This document shows positions 48,887 to 60,746 of a stretch of DNA of 64,000 nt, piece by piece. Location: positions 25,893,840-25,957,839 of the forward strand of contig CM054116.1 of assembly GCA_028673005.1 (NCBI GenBank), written 5' to 3'. The notes beneath the pieces were generated by a model, which had not been told where the DNA came from, made no database searches, and saw only the letters and a program-made list of their open reading frames with translations. The translations under genes were made by a program, and so were the position numbers. The stretch comes from Tanypteryx hageni (lineage: Eukaryota; Arthropoda; Insecta; Odonata; Petaluridae). The stretch's first letter is position 1. Each line of letters begins with the position of its first letter.

Positions 48887-49403
48887 AAATCTGTCTCTCT
48901 CTATCTCTCTCTAACTCTCTCTCTCTCTCTCTCTAACTCTCTATCTCTATCTCTCTATCTCTCTCTCTCTCTCTCTCTCTAAATCTGTCTCTCTCTATCT
49001 CTCTCTCTCTCTAAATCTGTCTCTCTCTATCTCTCTCTAACTCTCTCTCTCTCTAACTCTCTATCTCTATCTCTCTATCTCTCTCTCTCTCTCTCTAAAT
49101 CTGTCTCTCTCTATCTCTCTCTAACTCTCTCTCTCTCTCTAACTCTCTATCTCTATCTCTCTATCTCTCTCTCTCTCTCTCTAAATCTGTCTCTCTCTAT
49201 CTCTCTCTCTCTCTCTCTCTAAATCTGTCTCTCTCTATCTCTCTCTAACTCTCTCTCTCTCTCTAACTCTCTATCTCTATCTCTCTATCTCTCTCTCTCT
49301 CTCTCTAAATCTGTCTCTCTCTATCTCTCTCTCTCTCTCTCTAAATCTGTCTCTCTCTCTATCTCTCTCTAACTCTCTCTCTCTCTAACTCTCTATCTCT
49401 ATC

Positions 49404-49438
<35 letters not shown>

Positions 49439-49693
49439 AAATCTGTCTCTCTCTATCTCTCTCTCTCTCTCTCTAAATCTGTCTCTCTCTATCTCTCTCT
49501 AACTCTCTCTCTCTCTCTAAATCTGTCTCTCTCTATCTCTCTCTAACTCTCTCTCTCTCTCTCTAACTCTCTATCTCTATCTCTCTATCTCTCTCTCTCT
49601 CTCTAAATCTCTCTCTCTCTATCTCTCTCTCTCTCTCTCTAAATCTGTCTCTCTCTATCTCTCTCTAACTCTCTCTCTCTCTAACTCTCTATC

Positions 49694-49724
<31 letters not shown>

Positions 49725-49857
49725 AAATCTGTCTCTCTCTATCTCTCTCTCTCTCTCTAAATCTGTCTCTCTCTATCTCTCTCTAACTCTCTCTCTCTCT
49801 AACTCTCTATCTCTATCTCTCTATCTCTCTCTCTCTCTCTCTCTCTAAATCTGTCTC

Positions 49858-49890
<33 letters not shown>

Positions 49891-50018
49891 AAATCTGTCT
49901 CTCTCTATCTCTCTCTAACTCTCTCTCTCTCTCTAACTCTCTATCTCTATCTCTCTATCTCTCTCTCTCTCTCTCTAAATCTCTCTCTCTCTATCTCTCT
50001 CTAACTCTCTCTCTCTCC
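47950..50018. repeat. 2-kb CT-based satellite with higher-order repeat structure
   Basis: The array is built almost only from (CT)n but is punctuated by recurring words: AAATCTGTCTCTCTCTATC, TCTCTAACTCTC and AACTCTCTATCTCTATC. Manual counting gives about 25 copies of AAATCTGTCT plus several AAATCTCTCT variants. The words recur in a regular order, giving blocks of roughly 100-150 bases. That is a higher-order array rather than a simple microsatellite. Confidence 0.9.
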
Positions 50019-50319
50019 GTAGCAATATCTGTTCCCGTCCCTCGCCACCCCTTCCTCCCTTCTTCCCTCCCACCACCTCGTATATCCTTTCGCGCAGATC
50101 AAGTTGATAGAGAGAATGCAAGGATACTCGCAAAATCTCCACCCTCCACTTGACGGTGATCGACGTCTGGCGCGCTGCGCGGGAGAGTGAGGGAAAAATG
50201 AACTATATAAAAAAAACCGCTCCCCCTTCAATAAAGAAGCAAAAGGGAATAAAGCTCCATGGAAAGAAATGAGGCGGTAAGAGGAATGGGGAGGAGATGG
50301 GTACAGGACGAAAGCGAAG

Positions 50320-50740
50320 AAGGGAATGGGAGAGAGAGAGAGAGAGGGAGAGAGAGGGAGGGAGGGAGAGAGAGAGAGAGAGGGAGAGAGGGAAAGAGAG
50401 GAAGGGAGGGAGAAGGATGAAGGGAGAGAGAGAGAGGGAGAAAGTGGGAGGGAGGCGCGGAGGTGGGGATGTTCGAGGACCGGGAAGAGAGGAACGAGGA
50501 GAGAGAGAATGAGATGAGAGAGAGAGAGAGAGAATGAGAGATAGAGAGAGAGAGGCGTTGGAGGGCCGAATGGATCGGCTCATTAGTGTGATCCGGGTCC
50601 CAAGAGAGAGAGAAACGCAGCGGATCCGAGGGAAGCGGCTTCTTGGTCCTTCCGACGTGCCACGTTTTCTTCTTCCCATTAAGGAGGAATCGCTGGCGGA
50701 GGAGTAGTTGGCCTTCTCTCTCTCTCTCTCTCTCTCGAGC
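50320..50740. repeat. (GA)n / GGGA tract followed by (CT)n
   Basis: GAGAGAGGGAGAGAG runs at 50325-50560, then (TC)n at about 50715-50738. Strand asymmetry flips between the two. The 316-residue minus-strand frame spanning this region is Ser/Leu/Pro-rich and follows the repeat, so it is not called as a gene. Confidence 0.7.
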
Positions 50741-52499
50741 GTTGGCCGAAGGGGATGCTGGGTCACGTGAGTGGATTCCGCGCGGCCGGTGAGTATGGAG
50801 GCGTCTACTCCCGCACCCGCCTTCTTTCCAGCAGAATATGATATCCATTTGTCCAATTGGCGAATATGGCTGCCACGGCCGTCGCTCGCGCGCGCAAACC
50901 GATGCCACGGATATCCCGAACAGATATTTTTGAAAGGATCTTGGCCTGGTACTGAGTTTGATGAGGAGCGAGGAATAGCTGTAAAACTTCGTTCGCGCGT
51001 CAACTGAGGGGAATCTGCGAGGTAGGCGGGGACGGTAGGGAAATAAGTGCCGACATTAGCAGCATCCTCGAGTAATAAATAAGCCCACGAGTCTTGATGA
51101 TTTAACTCTGTCTCCCCAAGGACGCAAAGCCGCATCTGCGCGCAACAGCACAAGAAGAAATGGAGTTTCTTTCCTCATTTCGATCGCTGGTTTCGACGAA
51201 ATAGTCACTCCCAAATTCGTAACATTAGCGGTAATTATTAAATTTAAAAACAGAAGGATCGGTCGTTGAAAAATTGCTGGAGCACGTATGTTTTGGAAAT
51301 TCAAATAATTCCACATTTTATTTGCAATTTCCATTTCGGGGCGTAATCCAAAACGTCTCGCACGGAATGTGAATCGGAAAATCTTATCGGTATTGTAAAA
51401 TGCGAATTTCTCGAATTCATATCCCAAGGTTATCTTCTCCAAAGGTTTTTGGAGAGATATTTTAATGAATTGCCTGCATGTTTTCTGTTTGGTGTTTCAT
51501 CCCTCCGCAATAGTTGGAGTGAGGTTCTAGGTCTCTTGTAGCATTCACTTACCCTACTAACTACAAAGGCGTTAGAATTAGATGAAGGGAACGGCCTGAG
51601 GAATCGACCGAAGCAGCGGTCACCTTAACGCGGCAGGGAGAGAAGGGGTTAGGGCGAGGACACCTTCATCAAGACTGCAAATTCCCTCTAATTGTTAAGG
51701 GTTTGAGGAGGGCAAAAGGGGGTCCGGGGAGGGGCTTCCGCGGGGCGGAGGGGAGAGGAGGGCCCCGGAGGAGTATAGCAGCCAGTGGTATGGGAGGAAG
51801 AAGGTGTGGATGCGATGCTGCTTTCTCCCTCCCCTCCTCCTCTCGCCTCCTCCCCCTTCAACACCCCTCCTCCTCCCCGTCCTCCTTCCTCCTCCTCCTT
51901 CCTCCTCCTCCTGCCTCACCTCCCCGTTCATTAGTTGCCTCTACTTTGATAGGAGAACGAAAGATTAAATTTCTAGAAGCGCTGGCGTACGACGCTCTGT
52001 GTGTTGCCGGTGCCGGATTAACACCCATTACTTGGTCCTCCGCGGGAGGAAGAAGAGGCGGAGGGAGGGAGGGAGGAGGCGGCAGAGGGTTGAGAGAGAG
52101 AGAGGAGTGTGCCTCGGCCCGCGTCTCCCGTCAGAAGGCTGCAGGTCGGGCTTTTCGTGCGGAACGCAGTCGGAGCTGCGAGGAAGGGTTGGAGGGAGGG
52201 ATGTGGAGAGAGAGATAGTGAGAGAGAGAGAGAGGGAGTCGGGTCGCAAGAAAATCCCTTTTACCGGATGGAACGAGCGACGGTGTGCAACTCGAAAAAT
52301 CCGTCTCCTTTTTTTACCGTCTTCCTCGTTCCGGAGGGATGTTTATTTTGGCGACCGCAAGGCGCTCGTATCGAGTGTGCTCCGAGGCGTGCGTCCGATG
52401 ATTTCCTGGGTCGTAGCGCCGCCCTTCGGAAGACCCCGCAGAAGACTCGGAAGATCCCACGCGCGGTAGCTTCTTTTAGGAAAACGTGAGGGGAACCTC

Positions 52500-52745
52500 A
52501 TCCTCCCTTATCCCCACTTCCCTCCCTCTCCTCACAGTCACCCCCCCATTCTACCCCCCCCCAGTCACCCCCTCTCAGTCTCCCCCTCCCAGTCACCCCC
52601 TCTCAGTCACCCACCCAGTCACCCCCTCTCAGTCACCTCCCCTTAGTCATCCCCCTACTCAGTCACCCCCCCCTCATCAGTCACCCCCGCCTCAGCCACA
52701 CCACCCCCACAATCACCCCTCCCTCTCAGTCCCCCTCCCTCCCCC
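52500..52745. repeat. CAGTCACCCCCTCT-type C-rich minisatellite
   Basis: About a dozen units of roughly 13-18 bases, each with CAGTCA (or CAGTCT, TAGTCA) followed by a run of C and CTCT. The C-runs make the plus strand i-motif-prone and the minus strand G-quadruplex-prone. Confidence 0.8.
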
Positions 52746-53298
52746 CGTTCGACGGAGCCGTCGGCCGGGGCGCGTGCGGCAGCGGATGCGGCCCAGCGAA
52801 AGCGATGGCGCGGCGACGGCAGAGCGCGAGGATGGCGTCTGAGGATTGGTGGTTTCGCGTGGGTGAGAGGAAAAATGGTAAGGGGTAGTAGGTGAGGGAG
52901 TGGGATAGAAGGAGGATGAGTCGGGAGTGAGATGAGAAGTGAGAAAGGAGTGAGAGAGAGAGGGGGGATGAGAGGGTGCGTGAGGGGGAGGAAAAGGCTC
53001 GGAGGCGGTGGGGTGACACGCAGCGTAGTCGGGAGGAGAGGGAAGGCGGTGGCGCTGGAGAGAGAGAGAAGGAGAAGGGAGAAAGAAGCGGTGGTGTGAG
53101 TGGGAGGAGGGGAGGAGGGAGGGGAAGGGGGAAGAGGGGAGGGCGCGTGGGGAGGGAGGGACCGGAGCGAAGGGAGAGACAGAGAGGGAGAACGGAGTTT
53201 TTCCGTGTGCTGGGCCCCGAGAGAGAGGCAGACGCTACGACCAGCCGGCGCTCCTTTCCGAACTCACGCGGCGATACCCTTCCCGAGTCCTCCGCGCG

Positions 53299-53362
53299 AT
53301 GTGTTGCAGTTCGCAAGTCGGCCATCACCTCTACTCCTCGGACTACTATCTACCTCTCCCAG
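53299..53362 (+). other. Candidate first exon ending at a splice donor
   Basis: ATG at 53299 opens MCCSSQVGHHLYSSDYYLPL and reaches CTCCCAG followed by GTAAAC, a good 5' splice site (53362/53363), inside the CpG-rich block. Without a recognised protein or acceptor exon this is an inference. The donor could equally end a non-coding 5' UTR exon. Confidence 0.22.
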
Positions 53363-53469
53363 GTAAACGAAAAAAAACAAAAGATCCGCGTGGAAGGAGG
53401 GAGCGAGTGTCGTTTAAGGGTCGCTTTTCGGAAGGATTAAGAACGTATTTAATTAGTGTGTGTGCGTGC

Positions 53470-53512
53470 GTGGATGGGAGTGTGTGTGTGTGTGTGCGCG
53501 CGTGTGGGCGAA
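53470..53512. repeat. (GT)n microsatellite
   Basis: TGTG runs with GCGC interruptions just downstream of the splice-donor candidate. Confidence 0.7.
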
Positions 53513-54299
53513 GTGATGTTTTTTAATTCGATTTCTCGCCTCCCTTTCTCCTTCTTTCCGCCGCCCCAATTACTGCGGTAAGCTCCAGTGGAATGCTACC
53601 GATGTTAGCGTACTCTGTCCTGTCAGTCACACATATATATGTATGTATATGCACATTTGGTGAGCTCTCTCATTTTGTCCGTGTGTTTGTATGCGATAGA
53701 GAGAGAGGCGTGACGTGCAGCGAGAGAAGAGATTTTCTCTACTTAGCCGTAATCCACTTACTCCGCATTACTTCAATTACTCCTGTGACCGACCTCGCCC
53801 CTCCTCCTCTCCAATCTACCTCTCTCTCTCTCTCCCCGGTTGCTCTTCTTCCTCCCTCTCACCTCCTCCACTCCCCCTCTCTTCCTCTCCTTTCCTAAAT
53901 TAACCCTCCTCTCCAACATCCCCTTTCACTTTTCCGTGCATTTTAACGTCTTTTGTTTACGCAGTTGCAAGTTGAATATTTTACTCGTTTCTCCTTACGT
54001 CCTGAGGTTCTGATTCCATTCGGTTACTGCAGGTCTTTGGTGTTTCCTCGCTCTTCGTCTCTCTTGTGCGTCTTCCTCTCTTTTGAGAGATGCGATCGCA
54101 CCTCCGGAGCTATAGGTGCTCCGATGGAGAACATAGAGTTACGCGCTCTTCTAATCAACGTGTTTTATGCGTAGTTAAGCGGCAGTATGATGCTCAAAAA
54201 GCGAACTTTTTCCGCCGATTCAAATTCGCTGCTGTAAATTACTTTGGTTGCACTTACTTTCGAAATCTGCTACAATTTTATCATATAATTTTATGATCG

Positions 54300-55770
54300 A
54301 ATCCCTCGTGCTTGAGATTCTCTGTAGCCCCTCTTTTTATCATCTCCTCAAAATTGGGTTGATTGAAGGTTTATTTTAAAGAGATTGCAATTGACCACAA
54401 AAAGGTACATAAGTGTTGATCAGAAATACGTCTTATACCTTCAGTATTTTATGTCCATATCAAATAGGACATTCGATAAATTAATTTTACCTTTTCGTCT
54501 GCCGCAAATCTATGCAATAACTTTGTTTAGCGTGTCATGCAAAATGCTACAACACTGAAACGCTTAATGCTAATGAAATAGTTTGTGCTTATGATAACTC
54601 TTTACGACTCTGCAAAAAAATCATACTTTAAGTATTTGGATCGAGTTTTCGTAGAGTAAACAAAATATATAGAATAGAATGTAAGTATATAAGCAACTAG
54701 CCGCAATGCCATTTTCTACATTTATGCAACTGACGCATTTGAGCTTTGCTTCAAATAGGAAAAAATATCCAAGAGTTGCTTACTCAAATTTATTTCGAGA
54801 TTTTATTTTAAATTTTGGCTATATCTTATGCCGAAAATTTATGGAAAACCTGTTGTCTAGCAAGAATGTGTAGGAAAAATATATGAAAATTTTGTAAACA
54901 GATTTTTAATATAGTTTCCAAGTCTTTGAGCTATTATGTATCTTTATGTATAGTGTCTCAAGCGGCAATGTGCTGCAATGACTCTATTGTTCTCGGGCGA
55001 AGAAAGCTTGTCAAAAAACGATAAAGTTTGCCTAGTTATGTTAGAAATACAAAATACCACTTGTGTATTAATTCGGGTAATATTAAAACAACGAAACATA
55101 GGTATATTCTTAGATTAAAATACATTTGTTTAACTATAAACTCCACAAATATTGTAAAAAAGGTAATTTTATTTTTACATTATGGACTATTTTTGAAAGA
55201 TTACTAATATGCATCGTGCAAAGAATATTTCTTATTGAGGCTATAATATTATTATCTTGAAAAAATTCCTCGAAACTCATTTTCGGATTTTTGTATTGAA
55301 TTTTGTAGTAAATTGCGCATCATTAAAAATTATACCGGCATTAAGGTTTACGCATGGACTTAAATTGTGACATTAATAATAGGTAAGAGGTTCTGAAAGG
55401 ATATTTTTTAAATTAAAAGGTAACTACTCAGAAATACCTTAGAAATCTGATAAGACATTTTGTTCGGTAACGAACAGTGCATTAGAATAATAGGTGGAGG
55501 CTGCGAGTATTATAATGATACAAATTATCTAACTGCCTTAGACGCGATTCCAGCTTCCTTTGTTATAAAAAAAGATTTTGTAACACCACTATTTACTTGA
55601 GACAAGCGGAACAAAAATACGATTACCTGTTACATCGCAAGTTAAAATGATGAGATCTATCTCCTAATGGTAAAAAAGATTTCAAGAGAATTGCTGACCG
55701 AAACTACTCTATCCTTTTATGCTATAAATCTAGAAGTTACTTCTTCTAGAAAATCCAATTTCTATTATAT
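54300..55770. other. AT-rich spacer, nothing recognised
   Basis: No coding, RNA or repeat boundary was identified. Confidence 0.45.
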
Positions 55771-55776
55771 ATGTGC

Positions 55777-55824
<48 letters not shown>
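55777..55824. repeat. (GT)n-(AT)n microsatellite
   Basis: GTGTGTGTGT followed by about 17 AT units. Confidence 0.9.
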
Positions 55825-55825
<1 letters not shown>

Positions 55826-56174
55826 CCATACATTATAATTGAAGTTGTTTAATTTTATCTATGGTTTATGAAAAACACCATCGGAGATTCGAAATAACTA
55901 GCCATTTTGAAATTTTCACAAAATTAGTTAAACTAAGCATTACGATATTTTCTATAAAGTAATCGTCTGAATTTTCAATAATCTTGGAAATGTAGACGTA
56001 GTGGAAAAAGGACTCAGAAATGGTATTTATCCATAATTTTTAAATTAATTTCTCATGATCATGAGCAATCATTTGGAGACATTAAACTTTCTAAATCTTA
56101 GGGAAATCAAAAGCATAATATTTGTGATAGAATCGGATAACTCGTATAATTCATATGCATGCTAAAATGCTAAC

Positions 56175-56303
56175 CTGACATCAGGAAATCCTTCAGAGCG
56201 AATGATATTTGCCGTCCTTTGCAAGCGTGGTCGATCTTTGTCCTTGCCGAGAATCAAGAGGCCGTCCTCCGATAAGTGCGCCGCCCGCATTCCGCCCAAA
56301 CGG
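56175..56303 (-). CDS. Candidate internal coding exon, product unknown
   Basis: A 129-bp minus-strand segment lies between a strong 3' splice site (a pyrimidine-rich run ending CTTCCGTTTAG) and a 5' splice site (TCAG then GTTAGC). One frame is open across it and reads LGGMRAAHLSEDGLLILGK, then DKDRPRLQRTANIIRSEGF and PDV. It ends two bases into a codon, and the frame stops 12 bases into the presumed intron. It is much GC-richer than its surroundings and its composition resembles a globular protein. I do not recognise the protein. Confidence 0.45.
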
Positions 56304-56467
56304 CTAAACGGAAGCGCGAGAGCGAAAGCAAGATCGGCTATTATGCACCATAGTTTTCGATTTGAAATGCCACGTTATTAGTAAATCGGTCTCCAAATAT
56401 TTTTATTCATCAAGGACGACTTTGAGACAGTGTTTTGTTTTTCCCTACAGCTGCGCGGAAAATTTAT

Positions 56468-56760
56468 TTATTCCGATGACGCCATTCGAAATTGTAGAAA
56501 ATTGCGAAGATAGGATGGATTGAGAAATAGGCCGTCATCGTCCTTGTCAGACTGAGTCATTTGGAGGTTTAAGTTTTCTGCTTTGCACAACCTCTTGCCA
56601 CTTGTTTCGTTCCTTTGCATTTTTCTGCCGAATGGCTTTTTTAAGAATATATACTCTCTTGCCCATTTCCTCCTCGGCCGTCCTCTTCCCTTCGCCTTTC
56701 CTGGTGCGACTTTTCCCTCTTCTATATTTATCCTTTTATCCTGGTGCATGTATTATGCTT
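56468..56760 (-). pseudogene. LINE 3'-coding fragment (RTE-like C-terminus)
   Basis: The minus-strand frame reads RGRPRRKWARE, then after about 15 residues RNETSGKRLCKAENLNLQ, and then SDKDDDG. The GR.RRKW motif followed by R..W..LC/F and a terminal acidic DDDG is typical of the C-terminal end of endonuclease/reverse-transcriptase LINE proteins abundant in arthropods. Only the 3' end is present, as in a 5'-truncated insertion. It would lie in an intron of the minus-strand gene suggested by the neighbouring exons. Confidence 0.5.
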
Positions 56761-56899
56761 AGCCAAACCGTTTTTTCTTAGTTTTGTGTCAATTATATTT
56801 TAATCTGTATTTTAAGTGTTTCATTACCTGTAAATTGGTTGGTTATCTTGAAATTTAACTTGGATAGCTGCAGAATACTAAGACTTAATTTTGCTTCTG

Positions 56900-58170
56900 C
56901 TTGGGTTTCGCATATTCCGACTATTCCGGGTGTGAAAGCTGTTTTATCCCGTTTAAATTAGGTTCCTTATCAACGCTCCATTCTAACATTCAAAGCGCTT
57001 TAAAATTTTCAATTCTGCATCATCGGGTGACTCAAAGGCGAAATAGCTTATTTCCCAGAGATCAGATTTCGATAATTTCCTTGTTCTAGCTTGTATTTTT
57101 TATCAGTTTCCTAAGCTCGAATTTTCCGTTAAAATTAACATATTTTTCCAAATGCGTAAATTATTCTTAGGAAAGTCTTATGGGTAATTTCTCCAAAATC
57201 TTTCATTTATCAAATTCCGCTTTTATTCATCCTAAAATTCCAGAAATTTTTCTTAGTCCTAAACAGTGAATAATTAATTGTAACAATGTAAGAATTTTTT
57301 GTGCCCGTTGTTTTCAAACAACTAATCATAATTACACTAGGATGAAGTAGAATGACAATAATTTTTTATTTGGAACCAGAAGTCGTATTATATAAGCGAA
57401 GTGAACTTTTTAAGTATTTTTACGCTTTGTTGAACCTGTTCTGAAATAGATCATAGAAACTGGCTAAATTAAATCGTATGTGTTTATGTAGGAATGTCAT
57501 TATATATATATATATATATATTATATACCTACTTAGAAGGTTCTAGAACGTTCAGTGAATTGTTTTCCTGTTTGTAAATTTAGCAAAGTTTGTTTTTAGG
57601 ATTCCATATTAAGGCCAAGTCAGACCGGGAGGAACGGACGGACGCGAATATTTTCATTATTTAAACACAGGCTTTTGCATTCTATACGATTTTTGTTTTT
57701 AGCCGAGCAGTTCATCGACAAAGAAATGATATTTCTGGTATCTTCAGTCAGGTTCTCCATGGTATTTTCTTAGGCACAAGAACTATTCATATTTAACACC
57801 ACCAACAATTAATATACTCTACGCACGATCATCAAATACTCGAAGTAAAAAAGGACTGAGTACGTTCTGCGCGTCTGTACCGTGGCTGTGCATAAACCAA
57901 AGTGTTTTCCTTTCAGTCATAGGAGAAGAACACGAAAACTGCGGGGGGACTCTCCAGTGTCATCAAAGGAGACATTTCTTTATTTGATCTTCGCTCCGTC
58001 CAGAAAAATCCCCGTCGAGGCAATTTGACTTTCGTCCTCTGCCTCTTGCACGCAAACGGATAAACATCACATTTCAGAGGACGGCTATGATTCGACCGAT
58101 AGAAATGCTTCCTGAGAACGAAAGAGAGAAAAAGTCGGCGTCCCTCCCTGTCTGAATCTGCACTTATGGT
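56900..58170. other. AT-rich spacer with a (TA)n run
   Basis: (TA)n at about 57500-57521. An 86-residue minus-strand frame at 57913-58173 was not recognised, and a plus-strand acceptor-like TTTCCTTTCAG ends at 57918. Confidence 0.4.
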
Positions 58171-58175
58171 CATAG

Positions 58176-58940
58176 GCTGCTTTCACACCGGTTAATCGAA
58201 ACTAAACACCCGCTTAATCGCGATTAGATACAAGATTAGACAGCGTCTCACAGAATAGAACCATTAGTGGCGTCTGGAATTCCACACTGATCTAACAAAA
58301 CAAAACAAAACATGCAATTAAACGTGTCTCGTCGTGTCTTACGCCGTCTTCCAGATTACAACAGCATGCTGTATTTTTTAAATCAGTCTTAGTCAAACCT
58401 GCATGTTGGTTAAGTCGGAATTTGTGTTGGTTGAGTTTTTTATGCATAAATGTCAAATTTCGATAAATCTGTGCTGCTCGTGCAGGAAAGTATATTACCA
58501 GAAGATGAAGGAGCACAGCAGTAAAAATACTGTGGAATATTTGTAGGTACAAGGAAATCTCGGATTAAATGCATATGGCGATTGCATATAATTTCGTTCC
58601 TTCGACATTTTTTAAAAATTATGCAGTTAAAAGAATGAAAAGTATTTGGAATGAGTTTCATAAGATTTGTTGCAAGCGGGTAAGCTCCGTCACCCAAAAT
58701 GGGGTCAGGACCTCGTGTTTTAAGCGGTGGCCGAGGCTTTGAAAGATTTAGAGATTTTTTCAAGAACTTCTATCCAAATTTCGATTCAGGAAACTCTTTG
58801 CCATATCATAATTGCGGACCCACCTCCTCATCGACTGCCATATTGTACCCAACTGACTAATCGGTGTGAAAGAGATCTGTAACGCCCAATCTTGACTTTT
58901 CCCGTCTTATCTTGTCTTGACTAACTGGCGTTAAAGCAGC
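58176..58940. mobile_element. Non-autonomous DNA transposon, about 765 bp
   Basis: The left end GCTGCTTTCACACCGGTTAA and the inverted right end GCTGCTTTAACGCCAGTTAG agree over most of about 20 bases. Both ends have further GATTAGA/AAGATAAG-like inner similarity. GCTGCTTTnAC termini recall Merlin- or Chapaev-type MITEs, but the duplication could not be read, so the superfamily is open. Confidence 0.5.
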
Positions 58941-58949
58941 GTTAATCTT

Positions 58950-60740
58950 CAAGAATAAGCGTTGTTAATCATTAGTACTTGCGTTAGAACTTTTTTATAG
59001 TCACCTGTCTATTTGAGAGAATAAATTTATTGTAGAATATTAATCTTTGAAATTGATAGGATTGAGAATCCGTTTTGCTGAAATTTATCTTGGTTATCGG
59101 TATCAAGAGTAAAGGGACAGGAAGATGTTCTTTAAATAAAAACAATACGAAAAACAGTTCCTGAGATTAGTCTTGGGCTTTAGAAAATGTTGTTTTATTT
59201 TCGAGGGGTAAAGTGAAATTTAGAAGCGCATAATTAACCGAATTGCTCTTCATTCGCAGAATGAGGGCCAAAGATTATAAATAGGAAGGATTTTGTACCA
59301 ATTAAAAATTCGGACTCCATGAATAGGATGTAGAGTCAACAATTTGAAACTCCAATGAAATTGTCAATGCCAAAAGGAATGGTAAAGTAGAAATGTAAAG
59401 AACATTTAGGATGCAAAAGAACGGAACAGGATGATCAGACCCCTACACAAATGCCTCTGTGGAAAGGTGAAAAAATTCTTCCAGAATCGAATTGGAATTA
59501 GAAATTTCACTAACAGCGATAACGCGAAGCACCCAAAATGTCAAATTCAGAGGAATGTCTTCAACGTATTAAAAATACTGCTAACAATGAAAATAATACA
59601 AGAACGTTATTCAAGATCCTCCATTTTGGAAGGAAGATCAAATACAATGTAGTACATGCTAATCATGTACCCGAGGATTTGATGCATAGTAAGACAAAAA
59701 GGGGTTTTGGAGCTGGCTAATGTCTAAATAATTTTGAAATGGAATTAAAGTAGAAAATCTTACCCTTAAATTTTTAGCTTTTGTTTTGTTTTTCTTTCGT
59801 TTCAAATTTGTCTTTATATAGAAAGAGCGTTAAGAAGTACAGAAAAAAGATCAGACCTCAGGTTGAGGAGAGATATAGTATAAATACAAGAACTAAATCT
59901 GTAAAGTATTTGCTTTTGTTTTGCGTATTTTTCCTTTTTTATTTCTTCCGAGAAGCGTAAGTTATTATTTTCATTAATTTTGCAGTAATTTTGAGATGAA
60001 TTATGCCATATAATGAATCCCTAGTCTCATCTCTGAGTTATATTTAACTCACAATTTATTATCAACGAAATACGGATGCAGAACAACCTTCGAATCTCGT
60101 TTCTGGGTGAAATTCATGCGTCCTATCGGACTTATTCTCAGGCTCACTACTCGCCAAATGCCCCTCACTCTCGTCCATAATTCCCTGTCAACTTCTTCCG
60201 ACCTTTCTACGCGTAAAAAATCTCAACCCGCATTCACAACAAACTCATTCCACTCCTCTTTCACCAATTTATTGTTTCGGTCCACTTCTGAAATAGAATA
60301 CGACACAAGTTAAGATATCCCTGGATGAATGAAATATTTGTCTAATCATGCAAAGTTTTTAGTTGAATATTTAACTGAATCGATAATTAGATAATGATTT
60401 TTTTATACTTTAGAAGGAGTTAATTCTCCGAATGATCACACATATACATATTACGTCATGTCATCCTATTCAAACGTAGAATATTTACCGTTTCCATTGA
60501 GATTTTAATACTTTCATCACGAGACAAGGATTAGAAATAGAAACGTGCGTGTGTGCATCTTTTCATACAATATCATTATTTTTTGAAAAATCTCTGAGGA
60601 CTGTTAATACAACACTATTTAATGTATGTAACTCCATTTTATCTGTAATATATGGAAATGTAATTCATATCTGTTTTGACTCTGATAATTATAAAAGTAA
60701 ATATAAAATTTTCCAATGCAGATAAATTTGTTCCAGTAAT
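58950..60740. other. AT-rich spacer, nothing recognised
   Basis: Short frames only, with no recognisable domain. Confidence 0.4.
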
Positions 60741-60746
60741 AAATAC

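Larger units (their letters stand above)
50560..53530. promoter_or_regulatory. GC/CpG-rich, GA-rich block, promoter-like
   Basis: This is the longest stretch of elevated GC and CpG in the window, for example 50750-51010, 52100-52480 and 53200-53330. It is interspersed with GAGAG motifs, which in insects are bound by GAGA factor at promoters. It ends with a consensus 5' splice site at 53363. No recognised gene product supports it, and repeats make up a large part. Confidence 0.3.

Noticed and set aside
50203..51153. 316-residue minus-strand open frame, the longest in the window
   Set aside because: It reads through GA/CT repeat and is dominated by Ser, Leu and Pro (SLSLSLPPSLSL). Overlapping frames in other phases are equally open, so composition explains it.
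51703..53440. Several 110-200-residue frames on both strands in the GC-rich block
   Set aside because: Gly/Arg/Glu-rich or Ser/Pro/Leu-rich products of GA and C-rich repeats with no domain. Only a short stretch ending at the splice donor was kept as a weak candidate.
57900..58173. Exon-like stretch after TTTCCTTTCAG on the plus strand, and an 86-residue minus-strand frame opposite
   Set aside because: Each plus-strand frame meets a stop within about 40 codons without a donor, and the minus-strand peptide is unrecognised.
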